NCBI GenBank assembly: GCA_000745135.1
Contig: JQNH01000001.1
Location: 1,364,001 to 1,428,000, forward strand
Reading direction: 5' to 3'
DNA: 64,000 nt
From: Rhizobiales bacterium YIM 77505
GTDB taxonomy: Bacteria; Pseudomonadota; Alphaproteobacteria; Rhizobiales; Beijerinckiaceae
Made by a program: the position numbers and the translations under genes. Below, piece by piece: positions 51,349 to 59,827 of this stretch; the stretch's first letter is position 1; every line of letters begins with the position of its first letter. The notes under the pieces were generated by a model. That model was not told the origin of the DNA, made no database searches, and saw only the letters and a program-made list of their open reading frames with translations.

Positions 51349-54144
51349 ATGGAAAAGACCTTCGATCCAAGCGCCGTCGAGGCGCGCATCGCCGCCCGAT
51401 GGGAGGAGGCTCAGGCGTTCAAGGCGGGCCGCCCGGACCGCGCCGGCGCCGAGCCCTATGCCATTGTCATCCCGCCGCCGAACGTGACGGGCTCGCTCCA
51501 CATGGGGCATGCCCTGAACAACACGCTGCAGGACATCCTCTGCCGCTTCGAGCGCATGCGCGGGCGCGACGTGCTCTGGCAGCCGGGCACGGACCATGCC
51601 GGCATCGCGACGCAGATGGTCGTCGAGCGACGGCTCATGGAGACGCAGCAGCCCGACCGCCGGACCCTCGGTAGGGCCAGGTTCCTGGAGAAGGTCTGGG
51701 AGCAGAAGGAGGAATCGGAGCGCACGATCCTCGGGCAGCTCAAGCGCCTGGGGGCCTCCTGCGACTGGTCGCGGACCCGTTTCACCATGGATGAGGGGCT
51801 GTCGAAGGCCGTCATCAAGGTCTTCGTCCAGCTCTACCGCGAGGGGCTCATCTACCGCGACAAGCGCCTCGTGAACTGGGATCCCAGGTTCCAGACCGCC
51901 ATCTCCGATCTCGAGGTGCAGCAGGTCGAGGTCAAGGGTCACCTCTGGCACATCCGCTACCCCGTGGAAGGCGAGGAGGGGCGCTTCATCACCGTCGCGA
52001 CGACAAGGCCCGAGACCATGCTCGGCGACACGGGCGTTGCCGTCCATCCGGACGACGAGCGCTACCGCGACCTCGTCGGCAAATACGCGGTCCTGCCCCT
52101 CGTCGGACGGCGGATCCCGATCGTCGCCGATCCGTATTCCGACCCGGAGAAGGGCACGGGCGCGGTCAAGATCACGCCGGCGCACGACTTCAACGATTTC
52201 GAGGTCGGCCGCCGCCACGGCCTGTCCCTGATCAACATCTTCGACGCGGAGGCCCGGCTGGCCGTCGCCGGCAACGACGCCTTCCTTGACGGGCTTCCCG
52301 GCTCCGAGGAACTCGACGCCGTCCTCGCACTTCACGGGCAGGATCGGTTCGCCGTCCGCAAGCAGGTCGTCGCCATGGTGGAAGAGCGCGGCCTTCTCGA
52401 GAAGATCGAGCCGCACATCCACATGGTCCCCCATGGGGACCGCTCGGGCGTGGTGATCGAGCCGTACCTCACCGACCAGTGGTACGTGAACGTGAAGCCC
52501 CTCGCTGAGCGCGCCATGGCGGCCGTGCGCGAGGGGAAGACCCGCTTCGTCCCCGAGAACTGGGAGAAGACCTACTTCCAGTGGCTCGAAAATATCGAGC
52601 CTTGGTGCATCTCGCGCCAGCTCTGGTGGGGCCATCAGATCCCAGCCTGGTATGGGCCGGACGGCACCGTCTATGTGGCCGAGTCCGAGGAGGAGGCGCT
52701 GGCGGAGGCGCTTGCCCAGGCGGTGCTGAAGAACGAGCTGACGGAGGCGCAGGCAGCGGCGATCGCCGAGGATCCGGAGCGGGCGGCCGCTTATCTCACC
52801 CGGGACGAGGACGTGCTCGACACGTGGTTCTCCTCGGGACTCTGGCCTTTCTCAACGCTCGGCTGGCCCGACGAGACGCCGGAGCTCAAGCGCTATTACC
52901 CAACGAGCGTCCTCGTCACCGGCTTCGACATCATCTTCTTCTGGGTCGCGCGCATGATGATGCTCGGCCTCCATTTCATGAAGGAGGTGCCCTTCCGCGA
53001 CGTCTACATCCACGCCCTCGTCCGCGACGAGAAGGGCGCCAAGATGTCGAAGTCGAAGGGCAACGTCATCGACCCGCTCGCCGTGATCGACGAGTATGGG
53101 GCTGACGCCCTGCGCTTCACGCTGGCCGCCATGGCGGCCCAGGGGCGCGACATCAAGCTGTCCATCCAGCGGGTCGAGGGCTACCGCAACTTCGCGACGA
53201 AGATCTGGAACGCCGCCCGCTTCGCCGAGATGAATGGCTGCGTGCGCGCCGAGGGTTTCGACCCGCGGCAGGCGCAGGAGACGCTGAACCGCTGGGCGCT
53301 CGGCGAATGCCAAAAGGCCGTGGCCGAGGTCACGGAAGGGCTCGTCGCCTACAAGTTCAACGAGGCGGCAGGAGCCGCCTACCGCTTCGTCTGGAACGTC
53401 TTCTGCGACTGGTATCTCGAACTCGCCAAGCCCGTGTTGCAGGGCGAGGACGGGCCGGCGAAGGACGAGACGCGTGCGTGCGTCGCCTTCATCTTCGACG
53501 AGATCTGCAAGATCCTCCACCCCTTCATGCCCTTCCTCACCGAGGAGCTGTGGGCGATCAAGGGAGAGGAAGCCCGCGCCGCTTCCACTCCTCAGGGGAG
53601 AGTGGACGATCGCGGGCTTCTCGCCCTTGCGCCCTGGCCGCAGCTTAACGGGCTCGTCGATCCGGCGGCCGAGGCGGAGCTTGGATGGGTGGTGGAGCTC
53701 ATCAGCGAGATCCGCTCGGCGCGCTCGGAGACGAACGTGCCGCAGGGGGCGCAGATCCCCCTGCTCATGGTTCGCCCGTCAGCGGAGGCCCGGGCGCGCG
53801 TGGAGCGCTGGCAGGAGGCGATCCGGCGCCTTGCACGCCTGTCGGGCATCGGCTTCGGCGATGCGGCGCCGAAGAGCGCGGTGCAGCTCATCGTGCGCGG
53901 CGAGACCGCGGTGCTGCCGCTCGAGGGCATCGTCGATCTGGAGGCGGAAGCCGCACGTCTCAAGAAGGAGCGTCAGAAGATCGACGCGGACGTGGCCAGG
54001 ATCGACGCCAAGCTCGGCAACCCCGACTTCCTCAAGCGCGCCCCCGAGGAGGTCGTCGAGGAACAACATGAGCGCCGCGCAGAAGCCCTCGCGCGGCGGG
54101 CAAAGATCCTGGAGGCGCTGGAGCGCCTCGGAGGTCAGATGTGA
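51349..54144 (+). CDS. valS: Valine--tRNA ligase
   Basis: 931 residues. Class I synthetase: HIGH motif in PPPNVTGSLHMGHALNNTLQD near residue 45, KMSKS motif GAKMSKSKGNVIDPLAVIDEYG near residue 565, the CP1 editing domain (about 190-360, with TTRPETMLGDTGVAVHPDD), tRNA-binding helical domain and a C-terminal coiled coil from residue 855 (AEAARLKKERQKIDADVARI). Length is normal. It charges tRNA-Val and deacylates mischarged Thr-tRNA-Val. The phosphoesterase gene begins inside the stop codon (GTGA). Confidence 0.97.
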   Translation: MEKTFDPSAVEARIAARWEEAQAFKAGRPDRAGAEPYAIVIPPPNVTGSLHMGHALNNTLQDILCRFERMRGRDVLWQPGTDHAGIATQMVVERRLMETQQPDRRTLGRARFLEKVWEQKEESERTILGQLKRLGASCDWSRTRFTMDEGLSKAVIKVFVQLYREGLIYRDKRLVNWDPRFQTAISDLEVQQVEVKGHLWHIRYPVEGEEGRFITVATTRPETMLGDTGVAVHPDDERYRDLVGKYAVLPLVGRRIPIVADPYSDPEKGTGAVKITPAHDFNDFEVGRRHGLSLINIFDAEARLAVAGNDAFLDGLPGSEELDAVLALHGQDRFAVRKQVVAMVEERGLLEKIEPHIHMVPHGDRSGVVIEPYLTDQWYVNVKPLAERAMAAVREGKTRFVPENWEKTYFQWLENIEPWCISRQLWWGHQIPAWYGPDGTVYVAESEEEALAEALAQAVLKNELTEAQAAAIAEDPERAAAYLTRDEDVLDTWFSSGLWPFSTLGWPDETPELKRYYPTSVLVTGFDIIFFWVARMMMLGLHFMKEVPFRDVYIHALVRDEKGAKMSKSKGNVIDPLAVIDEYGADALRFTLAAMAAQGRDIKLSIQRVEGYRNFATKIWNAARFAEMNGCVRAEGFDPRQAQETLNRWALGECQKAVAEVTEGLVAYKFNEAAGAAYRFVWNVFCDWYLELAKPVLQGEDGPAKDETRACVAFIFDEICKILHPFMPFLTEELWAIKGEEARAASTPQGRVDDRGLLALAPWPQLNGLVDPAAEAELGWVVELISEIRSARSETNVPQGAQIPLLMVRPSAEARARVERWQEAIRRLARLSGIGFGDAAPKSAVQLIVRGETAVLPLEGIVDLEAEAARLKKERQKIDADVARIDAKLGNPDFLKRAPEEVVEEQHERRAEALARRAKILEALERLGGQM

Positions 54145-55016
54145 GGTCTCCGAAGACGGGGGGCGAGCGCACGAGCCTCGTTTCCTGGCTCAACCGGGTC
54201 CTTTCGCCGCGGACCCCGTTTTCGGATCCGGAGGGCCGCAAGGGGCTTTGGACCCGCTTCACCCATGCGCCCGACCACCGGCTCGTGACCTACCGTGTGC
54301 CCCTCGCCGGGATCGGCGCGCGGCCCTGGCGGGCGGCGCTTCTCGCGGATCTGCATGTCGGCGGCCACGCCCAGGATCTGCGACGTCTCGCAGCCATCGT
54401 CGCGGAGACGAACGGGCTTGAGCCCGACCTCATCCTGCTCCTTGGCGACTACATGAACATGATGCCGTTCGGAGGCGGGCGGATTCCGCCCACCACCATC
54501 GCGCAAGTATTGGCGCGGCTTTCCGCCCCGGCCGGCGTGCTCGCCATCTTCGGCAACCATGAATGGAAATACGGTCGGGACGCAGTCGCCGACGCCTTTG
54601 CAGCGGCCGGTCTTGCGGTGGTCGAGAATGAGATCGTCGTGGTCGAGCGGGCGGGCGAGAGGCTCGCGGTGCTCGGCCTCGAGGACGATTGCTATGGCAA
54701 TCCCGACCTTTCCCTCTTCGAGCGGGTGCCGCCCGGCATGCCGGCCCTTGTGATGACCCATGATCCCGGCCTCTATTGGGACATTCCCGAAGGGCAGGTG
54801 GTCGTCGCAGGCCACATGCATGGCGGCCAGATCCGCATCCCCGGCCTGCCGGCGCCCGTCGTTCCATCAGGGCGTGCGCCCCGGCGCTGGGCCAATGGAC
54901 ATATCCGTGAGCGGGGAGGGCACCTCATCGTCAGTGCGGGGCTGGGCGTGTCGGGCTTTCCCCTGCGCCTCGGAATGCCGCCTGAGATCGTCGTGGTCGA
55001 GCTCGTCGCGCCGTGA
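54141..55016 (+). CDS. Metallophosphoesterase
   Basis: 291 residues, calcineurin-like fold. Motifs: LLADLHVGG (Asp-x-His), LLGDYMNMM (GDxx variant), FGNHEWKYG (GNH-E), MTHDP and AGHMHGGQIRIPG (GHxHGGQ). The two-metal site is complete. The LHVGGHAQDLRRLAAIV arrangement resembles YkuE/UDP-diacylglucosamine-type esterases, so a lipid-related phosphoester is possible. Start is GTG 54141 overlapping the valS stop by four bases, so it is in the valS operon. Confidence 0.88.
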   Translation: MRSPKTGGERTSLVSWLNRVLSPRTPFSDPEGRKGLWTRFTHAPDHRLVTYRVPLAGIGARPWRAALLADLHVGGHAQDLRRLAAIVAETNGLEPDLILLLGDYMNMMPFGGGRIPPTTIAQVLARLSAPAGVLAIFGNHEWKYGRDAVADAFAAAGLAVVENEIVVVERAGERLAVLGLEDDCYGNPDLSLFERVPPGMPALVMTHDPGLYWDIPEGQVVVAGHMHGGQIRIPGLPAPVVPSGRAPRRWANGHIRERGGHLIVSAGLGVSGFPLRLGMPPEIVVVELVAP

Positions 55017-55503
55017 TCCGCTGACGCGCGATCATGGCGTCATCACGCCCGTCGGTGTCATGGCTCAGGAGAGCCCGTGAGGGTGAGGGGACTGAGGAGC
55101 GAGCACCACCCCCCTTGACAATTATCCTATCATGTGTTTATTTCCCTTCTGTCCTGTTCATCCGAGGGGCGCGCTCGCGAGGCGTCGTGACGTGGGACGG
55201 GACCGGTGCCGCGCCGGGGCTCACGCACGCCCCGGTCCGGGCGCTCTTCCGGGGAACACGCCGCGGCGGGCCAGCCGCGCCTTAAGCGCCGGGTCCCTCG
55301 CCCGCCGCCGCCGCATCGCCGGCCCCGCTCGAGGAGCGCACAACACCGGCGCGGGGCGCCTCCGGGCTCCCCTTGTCCTTCAACCATCGAGCCCGTGGCG
55401 CCCCGCGCTCCCCTCGATCCATCCCTCGGGCCGAAAGGACCGCGAGACCCATGACCCATGCCCGCCGTCCGTCGGTGGAGTCGTCCGCATCAGCAATTGC
55501 GCC
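55017..55503 (+). other. Non-coding region with promoter-like motif and GC-rich hairpins
   Basis: 487 bases with no convincing gene on either strand. A TTGACA hexamer at 55115-55120 stands in an unusually AT-rich stretch and is followed, 17-18 bases later, by TTATTT/TATTTC (55138-55144), a weak -10. Downstream are several GC-rich stem-loops, the clearest CCGGGGC (55214-55220) with GCCCCGG (55229-55235). This could be a long structured leader of the gene at 55504 or an independent small RNA of 300 bases or so. No sequence match to a known RNA family was recognised. Confidence 0.4.
55115..55144 (+). promoter_or_regulatory. Sigma-70-like promoter, putative
   Basis: TTGACA (55115-55120), spacer of 18, TATTTC (55139-55144). 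The -35 is perfect; the -10 matches three of six positions. The AT content of the spacer contrasts with the surrounding GC. Confidence 0.35.
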
Positions 55504-55992
55504 ATGCCCGCAAGCTTTGCCTTGGAACGGCCATTTTCTGCCACGATGGCCGCCTGGTTCGCGCGGGATGTCCCTGTGTTCGCCAGCCGGCCGAAGCGAC
55601 AAAGTTCAGGCCCAGCCGCCCTCGTCGCCGGGGTGGCGGGGCTTGCCGCCATTGGGATCTCGATGCAGGCGACGGCCCATCATCCGGGAAGCCACGCCTA
55701 TCGGGAAGCCGACGGGCGGGTGCGGCTCGAGGTGACGGCGGTGGCGAGCGACGCATGCACCAGGGTCGGTTCGATCTCGCGGGGAGCGCCGGCATCCGTG
55801 AGAACGCCCGAGGGGGCGGAGGCGATCACCGTCACGCTCACGCGGCCGGCTCAGGCCATGTGCGCCATGCTCGTGCGGACTCTCACCGAGGTTGCGGTCC
55901 TGCCGCTGCCAGGTGGAGCGCGCATTGTTCACCTCTATGTCATGGCTCCGGACGGGCGTCTCCAGACGAGCGAACGCGTGCCGATCCGCTGA
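55504..55992 (+). CDS. Hypothetical exported protein
   Basis: 162 residues from ATG 55504 (MPASFALERPFSATMAAWFAR); an inner ATG at 55546 is also possible. A hydrophobic stretch at about residues 38-57 (PAALVAGVAGLAAIGISMQA) ending TAHHPGSH resembles a signal sequence, after which a small domain follows (RVRLEVTAVASDACTRVGSI, ITVTLTRPAQAMCAMLVRTL, GARIVHLYVMAPDG) with two cysteines and a mainly beta pattern. Function unknown. The ribosome binding site is poor, so the start is tentative. Confidence 0.55.
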   Translation: MPASFALERPFSATMAAWFARDVPVFASRPKRQSSGPAALVAGVAGLAAIGISMQATAHHPGSHAYREADGRVRLEVTAVASDACTRVGSISRGAPASVRTPEGAEAITVTLTRPAQAMCAMLVRTLTEVAVLPLPGGARIVHLYVMAPDGRLQTSERVPIR

Positions 55993-56181
55993 CCGGGCAT
56001 GAGAGTGCGGCGGGCCGCGATCTCCGTTCCCGCCCTGTGCAACTCTTGACCGCCGCCAGGCGAAGGACGACGATCCCCTCAAGGTTGCAGGCGCCCTCTT
56101 CCGAACGCGGGCGTCCGCGGCGGCATGGCGCGTCCGGAGGGCTCGGCTTCCAAGTCCGTCCAGGATGCTTGAGGGGTGGGC

Positions 56182-56871
56182 ATGGCGCGGCTGAACAACG
56201 TCGCTTTTCTCCAGGATGCGGGAATTGACCTCACCACCTTCGAGACTCGCTGCCGCTGGCGACGGTTCGAGCCCAATGAGATCCTGGTCGACTTCGACGA
56301 CGTCTCGACCGATGTCTATTTCCTGACCTCGGGCGATGTGCGGATCCTCATCCGCACCCAGTCCGGCAAGGAGGTGATCCTCGGCGAAATGCGTGGCGGC
56401 CAGATGTTCGGCGAGCTGGCGGCCATCGACGGGGTGAGCCGGTCCGCGAACGTGACGGCTCTTACCCGGGGGGAGGTGTGCGTCATGCCCGCTTCGGTCT
56501 TCCGAGAGATCATCTTCGCCTCGCCCGTCGTCGCCGACCGGCTGCTGCGTCTCCTCACCAAGCGGGTGCGGGAGCTCAATGCCCGCCTCATGGAGCACGC
56601 GGTCCTCGACCTGCGTCACCGCCTCTATTCCGAACTCCTGCGCCTGTCGGTGCCGCGGGCGGGGTCGGGCGCGGAGCGCGTGGTCACGCCGCCGCCCTAC
56701 CATCATGTGCTTGCGGCCCGCATCGGCTGCCGCCGCGAGCAGGTGACGCGGGAATTCACCACCATGTCGCAGGAGGGGCTCGTCGAACGGACCCGCGGGG
56801 CGCTGGTCTTGAAGCGGCCGGACATCTTCGAGGCGCGGATCGCCGAAGCGATGCGCGAGGATGCCGGCTGA
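56182..56871 (+). CDS. Crp/Fnr family transcriptional regulator
   Basis: 229 residues. Cyclic-nucleotide-binding-type beta barrel at 1-120: VYFLTSGDVRILIRTQSGKE and MRGGQMFGELAAIDGVSRSA (the GELA phosphate-binding cassette is present). The C-terminal winged helix has LAARIGCRREQVTREFTTMS as recognition helix. No cysteine cluster for an Fe-S centre, so it is a CRP-like rather than FNR-like member. ATG 56182 preferred over GTG 56176. It is 75 bases upstream of the polyamine-type transporter operon and could control it, which is inference. Confidence 0.88.
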   Translation: MARLNNVAFLQDAGIDLTTFETRCRWRRFEPNEILVDFDDVSTDVYFLTSGDVRILIRTQSGKEVILGEMRGGQMFGELAAIDGVSRSANVTALTRGEVCVMPASVFREIIFASPVVADRLLRLLTKRVRELNARLMEHAVLDLRHRLYSELLRLSVPRAGSGAERVVTPPPYHHVLAARIGCRREQVTREFTTMSQEGLVERTRGALVLKRPDIFEARIAEAMREDAG

Positions 56872-56946
56872 AGGGTGAGGGAGCACGTTGCGCTCCGCGC
56901 GCCCTGCCGCTAACAGAGCCCGTCCTCTGTCTCAAGACGGCATGAA

Positions 56947-58113
56947 TTGAACGACACCACCCGCGCCCTGCGCCCCGCCATCGGCGCCGTCCGCCGCTCC
57001 TTCTCCCCCTGGACCGATCCCCAGGCTCGGCCGCTGATTCGCTTCGAGAGTGTGACCAAGCGCTTCGGCGAAGCGGTGGCCGTTGAGGACCTCTCGCTAG
57101 ATATCTTCGAGCGCGAATTCTTCTGCCTTCTCGGCCCCTCCGGGTGCGGCAAGACAACCTTGATGCGCATGCTCGCGGGGTTTGAGGAGCCCACGGCTGG
57201 GCGCGTTCTCTTGGCCGGGCAGGATCTCACCGGCGTTCCGCCCTATCGGCGGCCGGTGAACATGATGTTCCAGTCCTACGCCTTGTTTCCGCATATGAGC
57301 GTCGCGGACAACATCGCCTACGGCTTGAAGCAGGACCGACTGCCCAGGGGCGAGATCGAGGCGCGCGTTGAGGAGATGCTGCGGCTCGTTCAGCTCGAGA
57401 AGCTCGCGACGCGTCGCCCGGACCAGCTCTCGGGCGGGCAGCGCCAGCGGGTGGCCTTGGCGCGGGCCTTGGCGAAGCGCCCCAAGGTGCTGCTTCTCGA
57501 CGAGCCGCTGGGAGCCCTCGACAAGAAGCTGCGCGAGGAGACGCAGTTCGAGCTCATGGATCTGCAGGTACGCCTCGGCATGACCTTCCTCGTGGTCACC
57601 CACGATCAGGAGGAGGCCATGACCATGTCAGACCGCATCGCCGTGATGGATCACGGCCGCATCGTGCAGGTCGCGACCCCGGGCGAACTCTATGAGCAGC
57701 CGCGGACGCGCTTCGTCGCCGAGTTCGTCGGCGACATCAACATCCTCGAAGGCAAGGTTGCCGGCATGGAGGAGGGAGGCTGGCGCGTCGAGACTCCTCA
57801 CGCCTCCCAGGCGCTCACGGTCTTCGATCCCGACGAGGTTTTGGGGCATGGTCAGCCTGTCGCCGTGGCTGTCCGCCCCGAGAAGATGACGATCCATCGC
57901 CAGAGGCCGCAAGGGCCGAACGTGCTCGAGGGGGAGGTGTGGGATATCGGCTATCTCGGAGATTGGACCGTCTATCGCGTTCATCTCGGCAGCGGGGCGG
58001 TGGTGCGGGTCTCATGCGCGAACGCGAGCCGCTTCGTGGCTGATCCCATCACCTGGGACGAGCGTGTGTTCGTCGCCTTCGCGCCGGATGCGGCGATCCT
58101 CCTGTCGCGGTGA
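56947..58113 (+). CDS. ABC transporter ATP-binding protein, spermidine/putrescine type
   Basis: 388 residues. Walker A GPSGCGKTT near residue 60, Q-loop MFQSYALFPHMSVADNI, signature LSGGQRQRVALARAL near 158, Walker B LLLDEPLGALD, His switch VVTHDQEEAMTMSD; the C-terminal TOBE domain begins near residue 280. Closest by eye to PotG. Start is TTG 56947, the only in-frame codon near the domain with a reasonable upstream sequence; treat as tentative. The permease gene follows with a GTGA overlap or a 2-base gap. Confidence 0.88.
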   Translation: MNDTTRALRPAIGAVRRSFSPWTDPQARPLIRFESVTKRFGEAVAVEDLSLDIFEREFFCLLGPSGCGKTTLMRMLAGFEEPTAGRVLLAGQDLTGVPPYRRPVNMMFQSYALFPHMSVADNIAYGLKQDRLPRGEIEARVEEMLRLVQLEKLATRRPDQLSGGQRQRVALARALAKRPKVLLLDEPLGALDKKLREETQFELMDLQVRLGMTFLVVTHDQEEAMTMSDRIAVMDHGRIVQVATPGELYEQPRTRFVAEFVGDINILEGKVAGMEEGGWRVETPHASQALTVFDPDEVLGHGQPVAVAVRPEKMTIHRQRPQGPNVLEGEVWDIGYLGDWTVYRVHLGSGAVVRVSCANASRFVADPITWDERVFVAFAPDAAILLSR

Positions 58114-58115
58114 CC

Positions 58116-59030
58116 ATGAGCCGGTCCGGATGGCGCAAGCGGCTGGCACGGGCGGCGGTGATCCTCCCGCCCTATGCCTGGCTCGCGGCCTTTTTCCTTC
58201 TCCCCTTTGTCATCGTGCTGCGGATCAGCCTGTCCGATCCGGCCTCGGCGCAGCCGCCTTACCGGCCGCTGTTCGACTGGACGGGTGGCTGGGACGCCTT
58301 GATGGCCTTTCTTGGCGCGCTCGATCTCGAGAATTTCGAGACGCTTGCAAGCGACTCCCTCTACTGGGAGGCGGCGATCTCCTCCGTGACGATCGCCCTT
58401 GTCTCCACGGTCCTCCTTCTCCTGATCGGCTACCCCGTCGCCTACGGCATGGCTCGCGCCGCACCGCGCCTCCGGCCGCTCCTCGTCGCGCTTGTGATCC
58501 TGCCCTTCTGGACGAGCTTTCTCATCAGGGTCTATGCCTGGATCGCCATCCTCAAGCCCGAGGGGCTGCTGAACCAGTTCCTCCTCGCCCTCGGACTGAT
58601 CAGTGACCCCCTCACCATTCTGAACACCCCGACAGCCGTCTATATCGGCGTCGTCTACGCCTATCTTCCCTTCATGATCTTGCCGCTCTATGCGGCCCTC
58701 GAACGGCTCGACTGGACGCTGGTGGAGGCAGCTCAGGATCTCGGCTCGCCGCCCTGGAAGGCGTTCTGGACGGTGACGCTTCCGCTTTCCCTGCCTGGGG
58801 TCGTGGCGGGGTCGCTCTTGTGCTTCATCCCGATCGTCGGTGAGTTCGTCGTGCCGGACCTCCTTGGCGGTTCCGACACTCTCATGATCGGTCGCACCCT
58901 GTGGAGCGAGTTCTTCTCCAACCGGGATTGGCCGCTGGCTTCAGCGGTCGCCGTGGTGCTGCTGTTGATCGTCGTGATCCCGATCGTGTTCTACCGCGAG
59001 ATCGAAGCACGCCGCTGGGAGGCACGGTGA
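58116..59030 (+). CDS. ABC transporter permease, PotH type
   Basis: 304 residues, six membrane helices. The N-terminal ILPPYAWLAAFFLLPFVIVLRISLSDPAS, central PFWTSFLIRVYAWIAIL and the coupling helix EAAQDLGSPPWKAFWTVTLPLSLPGVVAGS with LIPIVGEFVVPDLLGG match PotH. ATG 58116; GTG 58110 overlapping the ATPase stop is the alternative. It is followed by the second permease with a one-base overlap. Confidence 0.9.
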   Translation: MSRSGWRKRLARAAVILPPYAWLAAFFLLPFVIVLRISLSDPASAQPPYRPLFDWTGGWDALMAFLGALDLENFETLASDSLYWEAAISSVTIALVSTVLLLLIGYPVAYGMARAAPRLRPLLVALVILPFWTSFLIRVYAWIAILKPEGLLNQFLLALGLISDPLTILNTPTAVYIGVVYAYLPFMILPLYAALERLDWTLVEAAQDLGSPPWKAFWTVTLPLSLPGVVAGSLLCFIPIVGEFVVPDLLGGSDTLMIGRTLWSEFFSNRDWPLASAVAVVLLLIVVIPIVFYREIEARRWEAR

Positions 59031-59827
59031 TGGCGCGTCGCTTCACCTGGTTCAATGCGACCTCGCTCACGCTCGGCTTCGCGTTCCTTTATCTGCCCAT
59101 CCTCCTCGTGGTGCTCTACTCCTTCAACGCCTCCCAACTCGTCACCGTCTGGGGCGGCTTCTCAGGACGATGGTATGGCGCTCTGCTTCGTAACGACGCT
59201 TTGCGGGAGGCGGCCTGGGTCACCCTCCGGGTGGCTTTTCTGTCGGCCACCGTCGCGACGTTCCTTGGAACGCTCGCTGCGGTCGCGCTCACGCGCTATG
59301 GGCGCTTTTCAGGCCGCACGCTGTTCACGGGCATGATCTACGCTCCCATGGTCATGCCGGAGGTGATCACGGGTCTCTCCCTGCTCTTGCTTTTCGTAGC
59401 CGTCGGTCTCGACCGCGGCTTCTGGACCGTCACCATCGCGCACACGACCTTCACCATGTGCTTCGTGACGGTGGTGGTGCAGTCGCGCCTCATCACCTTC
59501 GATCGTTCGCTGGAGGAGGCGGCGATGGATCTTGGAGCGACGCCCTTGCGGGCGTTCTTGAGCGTGACGCTGCCGCTCATCGCACCGGCGGTGGCGGCAG
59601 GGTTTCTTCTCGCCTTCACGCTCTCCATGGACGATCTCGTCATCGCCAGCTTCACCTCCGGCCCGGGGGCCACCACCCTGCCGATGCGGATCTACAGCCA
59701 GGTCCGTCTTGGCGTGACGCCCGAGATCAATGCGGCGGCAACGCTGCTCATCGCCTTTGTCACCCTGGGCGTGACCGCCGCCGCCCTGCTGACGAAGCGG
59801 GCTGCGCAAACCCAGGCGCGCCTGTGA
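59030..59827 (+). CDS. ABC transporter permease, PotI type
   Basis: 265 residues, six helices. FLYLPILLVVLYSFNASQLVTVWGGFSGRWY is the PotI opening; the coupling loop EEAAMDLGATPLRAFLSVTLPLIAPAVAAGF and LAFTLSMDDLVIASFTSGPG follow. Together with the two preceding genes it forms the importer core. No substrate-binding protein gene lies up- or downstream. Its stop codon abuts the asmA stop on the other strand within TGATCA. Confidence 0.9.
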   Translation: MARRFTWFNATSLTLGFAFLYLPILLVVLYSFNASQLVTVWGGFSGRWYGALLRNDALREAAWVTLRVAFLSATVATFLGTLAAVALTRYGRFSGRTLFTGMIYAPMVMPEVITGLSLLLLFVAVGLDRGFWTVTIAHTTFTMCFVTVVVQSRLITFDRSLEEAAMDLGATPLRAFLSVTLPLIAPAVAAGFLLAFTLSMDDLVIASFTSGPGATTLPMRIYSQVRLGVTPEINAAATLLIAFVTLGVTAAALLTKRAAQTQARL

